64,000 nucleotides of DNA from Alkalibacillus aidingensis. Lineage in GTDB: Bacteria; Bacillota; Bacilli; Bacillales; Alkalibacillaceae. The notes under the pieces were generated by a model that saw only the letters and a program-made list of their open reading frames with translations, did not search any database and was not told the DNA's origin. Location of the stretch: assembly GCF_014595945.1 (NCBI RefSeq), contig NZ_JABXWU010000009.1, positions 1 through 64,000 on the forward strand, read 5' to 3'. This document shows, one piece after another, positions 46,882 through 55,071 of this stretch (position 1 is its first letter; the number at the start of each line of letters is the position of its first letter). Both the position numbers and the translations under genes were made by a program.

Positions 46882-47298
46882 TTAATTTACTTTGGCCTCT
46901 AACTGTACATCAATATTATTTCGTGTTGCTTTTGAATACGGACACACTTGGTGAGCTTCATTCATTAACTCATCAGCCTCTTGTTTAGATACACCACTAA
47001 TTTCTGAGATCAACTTTACCGCTATTTTAAAGCCACCATCCGAATCATCCTTCATAAAACTGACTTCACCGTGGGTCGTTGAATCAATATCCTTACCATT
47101 GTTTTTAGCGACTAAATTTAACGCACCATCGTAGCAAGCGGCATAACCTGCAGCAAATAGTTGCTCTGGGTTTGTACCTGTCTCACCAGTATTCTCCGTA
47201 GGCATCACCACATTTAAGTCTATCACACCATCTTCAGATTTGACGTGGCCTCCACGTCCACCTTGTGCCGTCGCTTTTGCTGTAAATAAATGACTCAT
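46882..47298 (-). CDS. ohr: Organic hydroperoxide resistance protein
   Basis: A 138-residue Ohr/OsmC peroxidase with the two redox cysteines in GYAACYDGAL and HQVCPYSKATR. It reduces organic hydroperoxides. The start is ATG 47298 (MSHLFTAKATAQGG), after AAGGAG; the frame is open to 47325. No OhrR repressor is adjacent. Confidence 0.93.
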   Translation of the reverse strand: MSHLFTAKATAQGGRGGHVKSEDGVIDLNVVMPTENTGETGTNPEQLFAAGYAACYDGALNLVAKNNGKDIDSTTHGEVSFMKDDSDGGFKIAVKLISEISGVSKQEADELMNEAHQVCPYSKATRNNIDVQLEAKVN

Positions 47299-47503
47299 TA
47301 AGGCAACACTCCTTGTTTTTATCAATATTTACCTCTGTATATTACCTACCCTAATACATTTGATTTCATGCATCAATTCATAAGCTTGTTTAATTTCTAG
47401 AGCAGAACTCTAAAGTAATATATTATGAAAACTTTAATTCATAAATTTGAGTATCCAAGAATATCCATAATTATGACTTTTATTACAGAAGAGGTGAAGC
47501 ACC

Positions 47504-48136
47504 ATGAGATCAACGGCTCCTCAAGATTACACCTTATCTACCTTTCGAGCTTTAGCTAATACCCTGATTCCTCCCCCAACCAATCAAGATGAACTTGAAT
47601 CCACACCAGGCGCTTCTGACATGTGTATATATGAGTATATCGTTTACGCTTTAGACCATTATATCCCTATACAAACTTATGTTTACCAAGGGAATATACC
47701 ACTAGCACTCCCAACAGCGTTAATGATAAATGAAGCAGCACGGCAATATGCTTATACCAACCGACCACCTTTTTCCTACCAACAAGCGACACAGTCCAAC
47801 CACCACTTCTTCTCCAGCCTGTCTAGACAAGATCGAATTCAAACATTGGCTCACTTAGAAGACCTTAATCTCGACCTCTATACACTACCCACCCCATTCC
47901 AGAACAATGCCGGGTTAATTAAACATGTAACTGACGCACTTAACCGTTTAACTTTATTTGGCTATTACTCAGAATGGTCTTCATATGGGTCAACTAGATT
48001 AAATCCACCTGATGAACGTTACCAAGAATTTTTCCCTTTGAGTTGGTACCACGTTGGTTATCCTGGCGTTTCGTTAGGATATCGTGATTTCAGAGGATTT
48101 TTATTAAGAATTAGACGAAATGAGGGTGGTCGATGA
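47504..48136 (+). CDS. Small subunit of a GMC oxidoreductase (gluconate 2-dehydrogenase subunit 3-like)
   Basis: A 210-residue protein with the family's start (TFRALANTLIPPP) and later FGYYSEWSSYG and YPGVSLGYRDFRGF. These proteins accompany membrane-type GMC dehydrogenases. There is no twin-arginine signal, unlike many relatives. It overlaps the large subunit by 4 bp. The substrate is unknown. Confidence 0.75.
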   Translation: MRSTAPQDYTLSTFRALANTLIPPPTNQDELESTPGASDMCIYEYIVYALDHYIPIQTYVYQGNIPLALPTALMINEAARQYAYTNRPPFSYQQATQSNHHFFSSLSRQDRIQTLAHLEDLNLDLYTLPTPFQNNAGLIKHVTDALNRLTLFGYYSEWSSYGSTRLNPPDERYQEFFPLSWYHVGYPGVSLGYRDFRGFLLRIRRNEGGR

Positions 48137-49824
48137 GTCGGAATCCTGATGTTATTGTGATTGGTTCTGGTGGTGGAGGCGCTGTTATTGCAAAAGAGCT
48201 TGGCGAAATAGGACTTAGTGTATGGGTCCTCGATGCTGGTCCGTGGTATGGAAACTGTAAATGGCCAAACCCTAACCAGCACCGAGGTGCAGAATCGAGT
48301 GACGATCCTAAAGATCTAGACGGGAACCTTTACAGAGAACAAATTACTAGACGTGAAGGCGATATGAACGATATAGTTACCGGAAAGTTTCGTTGGGGAC
48401 CAGCCGATAGAAGACGGGGACCATGGTTTCGTAACATTCCTGACCAGGCGATCTTATGGCAAAATGCTGGTATAGGTGGCACGACTCTTCATTACTATAG
48501 TAATTCACCACGACCCTACCCGCATTCAATCAACCATCAGTGGCCCATTACATATGAAGAACTTATCCCGTATTTTGAAAAAGTAGAAGAAACACTACCC
48601 GTGGAATTCGCACCAACGACATCTAAAGAAGCCGTCTTTTATTATGGTGCAGAGCGATCCGGCTTTTCTCTTAATGACTCTTTAGACGTCTCAACAGTCG
48701 GATATCGCCCACAGCCAAACGCCATTCTTCCTCCTAACGAACATCTCATGGATCCGAATTATTCTCTAGAAGAACTAAGTCATATGGAAGGGTGTACACT
48801 AGCAGGCCACTGTGGTCAAGGTTGTCCATACGGCCCTTCCTTAGAAAAAATGGCTAAGCGATCAACGAATATCAGTTATGTTCCTTTGGCTTTAAAGACC
48901 AAAAAAGTGACCTTTAGGCCCAATGCATTCGTAACAAAAGTATTAACTGAAATGAATCCTTCTGGCGAACATCAAGCTGTTGGTGTACAGTTTAGAGATA
49001 CTTGGACGGGTGAAACGGAGGAGGTCAATGCCAAAATAGTGGTGATGGCTGCCGGATGTATCGAAACACCACGCCTATGGTTAAACTCGGACTTACCCAA
49101 TAACCCATGGGTCGGTAGAGGATTAACCAATCATTATATGGATACTGTAACCGGGACATTTGATGAGGATACATTAATGAACATATTAGGCCAACCAGAA
49201 ATTAACCCATTTGTTGGACACACTTCAGGAGCAAGACTCGATTATCCTGGTGTTGGTATGATTGAGACCTTGGGTGAAAGTCCTGGCCTAACAGCTCAAC
49301 AGCTATTCGGTTTCAGTCAAGCTGGTTATTATCAATATAACGATGCCTCAAAACCTGGTGGTAGGGTCGTCGGTGAACCATTAAAAGAAGACATGGGGGA
49401 TTACCGAAGAACCCTCACTTTATTAGCTATTACAGAAGATGATGTACAATACCGCAATCGCGTGCAATTAGACCCCCATATTAAAGATGAACACGGTCAC
49501 GTACCACTTGTCCACTACAAGCCAAGTCACCAAGATGAAAAGAAACGGGATTATTTAGTCGAGATCGCAACCAACATTTTAAAACATGCAGGAGCAAAAA
49601 GTGTGTACAGAAGCAATTTAGCTCCAAACTTATATATTCACCTAGAAAGCACAATGCGAATGGGATTTGTTGTCGACTCTTCATGTGAAGCTTATCAAGT
49701 TAATCGCCTATATATTGCCGATAATAGCGTTCATTATAACTCCGCTGGTGGTGTTAACCCTACATTAACAACCCAAGCACTTGCTACCCGTACAGCAGAG
49801 AAAATCGTTGAAAAGTATTTTTAG
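48133..49824 (+). CDS. GMC family FAD-dependent oxidoreductase, large subunit
   Basis: A 563-residue flavoenzyme: FAD loop VIVIGSGGGGAVIAKELG at the N-terminus, NAGIGGTTLHYYS, a cysteine-rich segment CTLAGHCGQGCPYGP (as in gluconate/sorbitol dehydrogenases), and the C-terminal signature NSAGGVNPTLTTQALA with an upstream HLESTMRMG histidine. It probably oxidises a sugar, alcohol or polyol, passing electrons through its partner. No cytochrome gene is nearby. Confidence 0.9.
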   Translation: MSRNPDVIVIGSGGGGAVIAKELGEIGLSVWVLDAGPWYGNCKWPNPNQHRGAESSDDPKDLDGNLYREQITRREGDMNDIVTGKFRWGPADRRRGPWFRNIPDQAILWQNAGIGGTTLHYYSNSPRPYPHSINHQWPITYEELIPYFEKVEETLPVEFAPTTSKEAVFYYGAERSGFSLNDSLDVSTVGYRPQPNAILPPNEHLMDPNYSLEELSHMEGCTLAGHCGQGCPYGPSLEKMAKRSTNISYVPLALKTKKVTFRPNAFVTKVLTEMNPSGEHQAVGVQFRDTWTGETEEVNAKIVVMAAGCIETPRLWLNSDLPNNPWVGRGLTNHYMDTVTGTFDEDTLMNILGQPEINPFVGHTSGARLDYPGVGMIETLGESPGLTAQQLFGFSQAGYYQYNDASKPGGRVVGEPLKEDMGDYRRTLTLLAITEDDVQYRNRVQLDPHIKDEHGHVPLVHYKPSHQDEKKRDYLVEIATNILKHAGAKSVYRSNLAPNLYIHLESTMRMGFVVDSSCEAYQVNRLYIADNSVHYNSAGGVNPTLTTQALATRTAEKIVEKYF

Positions 49825-49876
49825 TAACGTGGGGGCGAGTTAACGACCGATTTAAAGCAATGAAGTCGACATATAA

Positions 49877-50514
49877 CACCTCTTGGGAGACAGCTGTGGG
49901 CTTTGAGGTGGGCGCTCTTTTCCCGGTGACACCTCTCGGACGACGGTTTCGGGCTTTGAGGTGGGCGCTCTTTTCCCGGTGACACCTCTTAACGACCATT
50001 TCGGGCTTTGAGGCGGCCTCTCTTTTCCCGGTGACACCTCTCAAATGACGAACCCGGACTTTGAGACGAGCTCTCTTTTCCCGGTGACACCTCTCAAATG
50101 ACGAACTCGGACTTTGAGACGAGCTCTCTCTTCCCGGTGACACCTCTCAAACGACCATTCCGGGCTTTGAGGCAAGCTCTCTCTTCCCGGTGACACCTCT
50201 CGGACGACCGCTCCGGGCTTTGAGGCGAGCTCTCTCTTCCCGGTGACACCTCTCAAACGACGAACCTGGGCTTTGAGACGGCCTCTCTTTTCCCGGTGAC
50301 ACCTCTCAAACGACGAACCCGGGCTTTGAGACGGCCTCTCTTTTCCCGGTGATACCTCTTAAACGACCATTCCGGGCTTTGAGGTGGCCTCTCTCTTCCC
50401 GGTGACACCTCTCAAACGACCGCTCCGGGCTTTGAGGCAAGCTCTCTCTTCCGGTGACACCTCTCAAATGACGAACCCGGGCTTTGAGACGAGCTCTCTC
50501 TTCCCGGTGACACC
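49877..50514. repeat. Array D: twelve 53-bp hairpin units
   Basis: CCCGGTGACACCTC begins at 49922, 49975, 50027, 50080, 50133, 50186, 50239, 50292, 50345, 50398, about 50450 and 50503, spaced 52-53 bp. Each unit also has CCGGGCTTTGAGG and CTCTCTCTT. CCGGG can pair with the next CCCGG across about 21 bases. Variant arms TCGGG and CTGGG keep pairing by G-U. It lies between the convergent GMC and csp genes. Frames open across it are by-products. Confidence 0.95.
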
Positions 50515-50556
50515 AATCAAGCAATACTTCTACGCCTTGAGAAAGTCAAACAATAA

Positions 50557-50593
50557 AAAAAGCGTGTGCGGCATGAAGCCGCACACGCTTTTT
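50557..50593 (-). terminator. Intrinsic terminator after the cold shock gene
   Basis: A 16-bp stem (AAAAAGCGTGTGCGGC and GCCGCACACGCTTTTT) with a 5-base loop. Confidence 0.92.
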
Positions 50594-50612
50594 AATCGTT
50601 TATGGTCGTTTA

Positions 50613-50810
50613 TTACTGAGCAACTACGTTAGCTGCTTGTGGTCCACGATCGCCTTCAACGATTTCAAATTCAACAGTTTGACCTTCTTCTAAAGTCTTG
50701 AAGCCTTCTGCTTGAATCGCTGAGAAGTGAACGAATACATCGTCGCCATCTTGACGCTCGATGAAACCGAAACCTTTTTCTGAGTTAAACCATTTTACTG
50801 TACCTGTCAT
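50613..50810 (-). CDS. Cold shock protein
   Basis: A 65-residue CspA/CspB-type OB fold with RNP1 KGFGFIE and RNP2 DVFVHFSAI, binding single-stranded nucleic acid. AAGGAGGTCATTTCA directly precedes the ATG. The promoter lies about 110 bases upstream, giving a long leader as is usual for cold-shock mRNAs. Close to CspD/CspC of Bacillus; which one cannot be told. Confidence 0.96.
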   Translation of the reverse strand: MTGTVKWFNSEKGFGFIERQDGDDVFVHFSAIQAEGFKTLEEGQTVEFEIVEGDRGPQAANVVAQ

Positions 50811-50920
50811 TGAAATGACCTCCTTAAAATTACATTAAAACAATTGAATCTTGTTACTTGTAGACTTCTTTAAGAGAGGCCATTCAGTAAACATCGATAT
50901 CAATCATTCGTACATTTATA

Positions 50921-50949
50921 ACTTTACCCTTTTTCACAAAAAAATGCAA
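50921..50949 (-). promoter_or_regulatory. Promoter of the cold shock gene
   Basis: Minus-strand TTGCAT (50949-50944) and TAAAGT (50926-50921), spacer 17. It implies a 5' leader of about 100 bases. Confidence 0.55.
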
Positions 50950-51071
50950 GCATAAACATTTATATTACAATTCTTTTTCATTTTGAGCTAGAGCTTGTAC
51001 TATTGAAAACGACTGTGCTACAATTCATACTCGAAACGATTTATTTCAAACAACAAAGGATGTGTTAAAAA

Positions 51072-51821
51072 ATGAAAAAAGTGCTAATTCTTTTCGTATT
51101 AGCTTTATTCTCTATTGTTATGGTAGCTTGTGGTGGTGGTGATGATACTGCTGAAGAAGAGACACCAGAAGTAGACCCAGAAGAAGAATTAACTGAAGAG
51201 GATTTAGACGTTGAAACTTCAGATGTTGATGAAGATGAAGTAGTCGCAACAGTGAACGGTGACGATATCTTAGGTGCAGAGCTAATTGAAAACGAAGCAA
51301 TGGTTGGTCAACAATATGCAATGATGGGTATGGATCCTCAAGAAAATCCCGACATGATTCGTGAAGCAGCTCTTGATCAGCTAATCAACACTAAAATCAT
51401 TCAACAAAATGCTATTGAAGAAGGCTTCGAGCCGTCTGATGAAGAATTAGAAGAAGAGTTCAATAACTTTGTTGAACAATTAAAAGAACAACATGAAACA
51501 GATAATGTAGAAGAAATTTATGAAGAATTTGAAGTAACTGAAGAAGAAGTGCGTGAAGATATTAAGATGGAAGTTGCTATGAACAACTACATGGAAGCTA
51601 ATACAGAAGAAACAAGTGTAACTGAAGAAGAGATTGAACAAGCATATGATGACTATCTTGCTCAGGCCGAAGAAATGGAGATCGGCGAAGATGAAATTGA
51701 AGACCTTGACGAAATGAGAGAATCTCTAGAAGGTCAAGTTCAAGAACAAAAACAATCTGAACAAATGCAACAATTTATTGAAGATCTTCGTGATGAGAGC
51801 GACATTGAAATCTTAATATAA
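51072..51821 (+). CDS. SurA N-terminal-like lipoprotein
   Basis: A 249-residue lipoprotein (VACGGG lipobox near residue 20). After a 40-residue Glu/Asp-rich spacer comes a SurA/PrsA-like helical chaperone region (VVATVNGDDILGAEL, and EAALDQLINTKIIQQNA). The parvulin PPIase domain of PrsA is absent; the C-terminus is only more acidic helix. It may help exported proteins fold. Net charge is strongly negative. AAAGGATG precedes the ATG. Confidence 0.83.
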   Translation: MKKVLILFVLALFSIVMVACGGGDDTAEEETPEVDPEEELTEEDLDVETSDVDEDEVVATVNGDDILGAELIENEAMVGQQYAMMGMDPQENPDMIREAALDQLINTKIIQQNAIEEGFEPSDEELEEEFNNFVEQLKEQHETDNVEEIYEEFEVTEEEVREDIKMEVAMNNYMEANTEETSVTEEEIEQAYDDYLAQAEEMEIGEDEIEDLDEMRESLEGQVQEQKQSEQMQQFIEDLRDESDIEILI

Positions 51822-51822
51822 T

Positions 51823-51860
51823 AAAAAAATCGAACGCTAAATCAAGCGTTCGATTTTTTT
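51823..51860. terminator. Bidirectional terminator
   Basis: Stem AAAAAAATCGAACGC / GCGTTCGATTTTTTT with a short loop between convergent genes; its end overlaps the methyltransferase stop codon. Confidence 0.88.
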
Positions 51861-52545
51861 ATTTTTTTAGCATCAGTAGCCACATAAATGATAAAGCCTG
51901 ACGAAGTTCCTCTGATAAACTGTCTAGATGTTGTTGATGAACACCTTGCTTATAAACACCTTCTGAACCGACAACGGATAGCCCCAATTCTCCTGCTAAC
52001 TTCTGGAATTCCCATGGCATCATGGTATTACAAATCACATCTTCACCATAAATTCTGCGATAGCTATTTGCTCGTGGGCCAGCTGTTGGTCCTAAGATTC
52101 CAAAGCACATATACCCACCTGGCTTAACCAATCTCATTAATTCTTTTAAAGCATTCGCTGGTGTCTCAGTCCACTCTATTGAATTAATCGCCATAAGATG
52201 GTCAAATTCACCGTCTTTAAAAGCAAGGTTCATCATATCCCCTTGCTGAAAATTTAATTGTTCCATTTCACCAGAGGCCCGTTCTTGGCATAGCGCGATC
52301 ATTTCTTCTGACAAATCAACACCAGTTACATAATAACCTGCCTGCCATAGCTTATAAGAACCATAACCATCGCCACACCCTAAATCTAAAACACGTTCAC
52401 CTTTTGGAACATACTTTTCAAAAAAAGGAATAATCGTTTTCCGGCTTCCTTCATCCCACATCTGACGGCTATTAGCATGCCAAAAAGAAGCCTTATCATT
52501 CCACTGCTTTTGCGCCTCGACATGCCACTTCGATTGATTAGTCAT
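51859..52545 (-). CDS. Class I SAM-dependent methyltransferase
   Basis: A 228-residue methyltransferase with VLDLGCGDGYGSYKLW (motif I), GVDLSEEMI and HLMAINSIEWTE. The substrate is unknown. The start is ATG 52545 (MTNQSKW), after AAAGGGGTG; the frame is open to 52575. It is the last gene of a three-gene operon with the DUF4269 and NIPSNAP genes. Confidence 0.86.
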   Translation of the reverse strand: MTNQSKWHVEAQKQWNDKASFWHANSRQMWDEGSRKTIIPFFEKYVPKGERVLDLGCGDGYGSYKLWQAGYYVTGVDLSEEMIALCQERASGEMEQLNFQQGDMMNLAFKDGEFDHLMAINSIEWTETPANALKELMRLVKPGGYMCFGILGPTAGPRANSYRRIYGEDVICNTMMPWEFQKLAGELGLSVVGSEGVYKQGVHQQHLDSLSEELRQALSFMWLLMLKK

Positions 52546-52568
52546 GATCAACACCCCTTTCATTTTCA

Positions 52569-53108
52569 TTACCAATACGTAATCATTCCTCGCTTTTGAC
52601 CATATTGTAATAAACCAATATAAGGGTCACCTTTTATTCCTAACACTTCACAAAACGCTGGCTCTGTTTTCATGCCTTGTTTCTTTAACCTTAGTATTTC
52701 ATTTTGCATCCAAGGAAATTTCTCTAATAATCCTTTTTGAATCTTCATATGAAGATAAGCAAACTGTTTATGTACAGGCTTCTCTTGAGCAAAAAGTTCA
52801 AATTCAAACCCTTCATAAAAAAAGTTGGCCTTAAGCACTGGCAGTTCACGAATAACTAATTTTTTTAACTGAAAACCATATAAGTTACCATATAGTTTTT
52901 TTATTTGTGTTTCTAGTGGACCAAATTCATCAGCCTCCATAATCACATCTAAATCTGAATCCTCTACATCTATACCAAGGGGGATCGTCCCACATAATGT
53001 TGGCTGATAATTTGGTAAATCATCCAATATATTTAACTGTGTAATTACTTGATAAGCTCTTTTTTGCTTCTTTGTACCACTTTTTAAATACTCAATTGTG
53101 TTAATCAT
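52569..53108 (-). CDS. DUF4269 nucleotidyltransferase-fold protein
   Basis: A 179-residue protein with the NTase signature LCGTIPLGIDVEDSDLDVIME (Gly-Ser/Thr region followed by the D-x-D pair SDLDV). The family DUF4269 resembles the nucleotidyltransferases but no reaction is known. It lies 9 bp after the NIPSNAP gene. Confidence 0.8.
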   Translation of the reverse strand: MINTIEYLKSGTKKQKRAYQVITQLNILDDLPNYQPTLCGTIPLGIDVEDSDLDVIMEADEFGPLETQIKKLYGNLYGFQLKKLVIRELPVLKANFFYEGFEFELFAQEKPVHKQFAYLHMKIQKGLLEKFPWMQNEILRLKKQGMKTEPAFCEVLGIKGDPYIGLLQYGQKRGMITYW

Positions 53109-53117
53109 GATCTCACC

Positions 53118-53468
53118 TCAGTAATTACCATCTTTTACAGTTGAAAAAATTTCCTCATTACGAGCTTCCAAAATACAATGCTTTAATACAAAATCTCTAC
53201 CACCATGCTTTTGATACCAATTCTTAACACGTTCTACATGCGCTTGGTCACTACGAACCTTACCTTCAATTTCAATATAATCACCGTAACTGTCATACTG
53301 CCAAATCGCAAAAATTTCCACAACACCATTTGTTTCCTTGGTCATCCATCTACCTACGAGTTTAGCCCCATATTTCAACTGGGTAGGTAGTAGTCGTTCA
53401 TTGAAATGCTCATTAAATATTTGAACAAAATCTTTATGTACATGATAACTTTTTCTCCTGTAGAACAT
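53118..53468 (-). CDS. NIPSNAP family protein
   Basis: A 116-residue dimeric alpha-beta barrel protein: MFYRRKSYHVHKDFV, LVGRWMTKETNGVVEIFAIWQYD and HILEAR-type ending. NIPSNAP proteins are small stress-associated proteins of unclear activity. It is the first gene of the operon. Confidence 0.78.
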   Translation of the reverse strand: MFYRRKSYHVHKDFVQIFNEHFNERLLPTQLKYGAKLVGRWMTKETNGVVEIFAIWQYDSYGDYIEIEGKVRSDQAHVERVKNWYQKHGGRDFVLKHCILEARNEEIFSTVKDGNY

Positions 53469-53586
53469 TATGTACCCCTCGCTCCCTAAAAATTAACAGC
53501 ATTTAACATTATTCTAGAAAGCGAAAAGTAGTTCCTGCCTGATAAATGTTCAATTTGATAAAAATTTCACATTTTATTATTAGAAA

Positions 53587-53629
53587 TGTGATTTATATCA
53601 CAATTAAATGTTCGTATTCCTCTCATAAT
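53587..53629 (+). promoter_or_regulatory. FNR-type box and promoter of hmp
   Basis: The perfect palindrome TGTGA-TTTATA-TCACA spans 53587-53602, matching the Bacillus FNR site. A -10-like CATAAT lies at 53624-53629, giving a start near 53636; the box centre is then at about -41.5, the position for direct activation. Confidence 0.72.
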
Positions 53630-53663
53630 AATTAATAGACATAAAATTTGGAGGGTTACATAC

Positions 53664-54890
53664 ATGTTAACGAGCAATCAACAAGAGATTATCAAATCAA
53701 CGGCTCCTGTACTAAGAGAATATGGTACAGACATTACAACTAGATTCTACAATCTACTATTCACCAATAATCCTGAACTATTAAACATCTTTAACCAAGC
53801 TAATCAAAAACAAGGAAAGCAACAAAGAGCTTTGGCTAATTCAATTATTGCTGCTGCTGAAAACATTGAGCAATTAGAGCAAATCATGCCTGTGGTTGAA
53901 CAAATTGCTCATAAACACCGTAGTATCGGGATCTTACCAGAGCACTATCCACTAGTCGGTGAAAACTTATTACAAGCAATTAAGGATGTACTTGGAGACA
54001 ATGCAACTGATGAGATTTTGAATGCTTGGGAAGCCGCATACAGTATCATTGCCGACATCTTTATCCAAGTTGAACAGAACATGTATCAGCAAGCAGAAGA
54101 GCAAGAAAATGGTTGGCAAGGTTACAAACCATTTTATATTGACCAAATTGTTATAGAAAGTGATGTCATTACGTCCTTTTATTTAAAGCCAGTAGACCAA
54201 AAGCCACTGCCAACCTTTGAACCTGGACAATACATTAGCGTACAATTATCCATCCCAGGTGAAACTTATCAACATGTGCGTCAATATAGCTTATCAGACC
54301 AACCAAACCAGGAGTACTATCGTATAAGCATTAAGCGTGAAGATGAAAATGATCCTAATGGTGTTGTATCTAATTATTTACACCATCAAGCAAAAGAAGG
54401 CGATGAGGTTCCGATTACGGTACCAGCAGGTGATTTCACTGTTGATTTATCAGATCAACAACCACTTGTCCTGATTAGTGGTGGCGTTGGGATCACACCC
54501 ATGTTAAGTATGCTGAAGACTGTAACTGAAAAGCAACCTGAGCGAGAAGTAACTTTTATCCACGCAGCTAGAAATAGTGATGTTCATGCATTTAGTCAAG
54601 AGCTCTCAGCAATTGCAAAGGAAAATAATCAAGTACGCCTGTTAACTGTTTACTCCGATCCAACTGCTAATGACCGGGAACAAAAGTTATTTGACTATGA
54701 AGGGAAGATATCACTAGATTGGTTAAAACAAGAGCTAACAAGTTCAAACCAAGTATTCTATTTCTGTGGACCAAATACTTTCATGCAAACCATTCATGAA
54801 TCTTTAACAGAATGGGGTACACCTGAAGACCAGATTCACTTTGAATTTTTCGGGCCAAAACAAGAGTTAAAAAGTAAGACATTAGTATAA
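53664..54890 (+). CDS. hmp: Flavohemoprotein, nitric oxide dioxygenase
   Basis: A 408-residue protein: globin domain (1-140) with haem ligand His85 and distal Tyr29 and Gln53; then an FAD domain (about 150-255, with RQYSLSD) and an NAD domain (about 265-400, with LISGGVGITPMLSML and FYFCGPNTFM). It turns NO into nitrate. It has a GGAGGG ribosome site, an FNR-type box and its own terminator. Confidence 0.96.
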   Translation: MLTSNQQEIIKSTAPVLREYGTDITTRFYNLLFTNNPELLNIFNQANQKQGKQQRALANSIIAAAENIEQLEQIMPVVEQIAHKHRSIGILPEHYPLVGENLLQAIKDVLGDNATDEILNAWEAAYSIIADIFIQVEQNMYQQAEEQENGWQGYKPFYIDQIVIESDVITSFYLKPVDQKPLPTFEPGQYISVQLSIPGETYQHVRQYSLSDQPNQEYYRISIKREDENDPNGVVSNYLHHQAKEGDEVPITVPAGDFTVDLSDQQPLVLISGGVGITPMLSMLKTVTEKQPEREVTFIHAARNSDVHAFSQELSAIAKENNQVRLLTVYSDPTANDREQKLFDYEGKISLDWLKQELTSSNQVFYFCGPNTFMQTIHESLTEWGTPEDQIHFEFFGPKQELKSKTLV

Positions 54891-54895
54891 AAAAT

Positions 54896-54940
54896 AAGCA
54901 TCGGACTTTCGAGATAACTTCTCGAGTCTGATGCTTTTTT
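54896..54940 (+). terminator. Intrinsic terminator after hmp
   Basis: Stem AAGCATCGGACTTTCGAGA / TCTCGAGTCTGATGCTT with some mismatches, followed by TTTTTT. It runs directly into the second 20-bp array. Confidence 0.87.
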
Positions 54941-54943
54941 CAA

Positions 54944-55063
54944 TTAACCGTATTTTTGATATTTTAACTGTATTTCTCAGAATTTAACCGTATTCCTAAG
55001 AATTTAACCGTAAATCTAAAAAATTAACCGTATTTCCAATAATTTAACCGTATTTCTCACCCG
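54944..55063 (+). repeat. Array B: six 20-bp units, TTAACCGTATTT core
   Basis: TTAACCG (one TTAACTG) starts at 54944, 54964, 54984, 55004, 55024 and 55044, exactly 20 bp apart. The consensus TTAACCGTATTTCTnAnAAT is nearly the same as array A at 21719, in the same orientation, copy number and position right after a terminator. It lies between the convergent hmp and arsC genes. Confidence 0.95.
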
Positions 55064-55071
55064 AGAAAAGT

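Noticed and set aside
48133-49824. Cholesterol or choline oxidase
   Set aside because: The Cys-rich segment and the adjacent subunit-3-like gene fit the gluconate/sorbitol dehydrogenase-like group instead.
49784-50632. Several open frames on both strands across the 53-bp array
   Set aside because: The frames come from the repeat; protein periodicity is 53 residues, no ribosome sites, and they occur on both strands at once.
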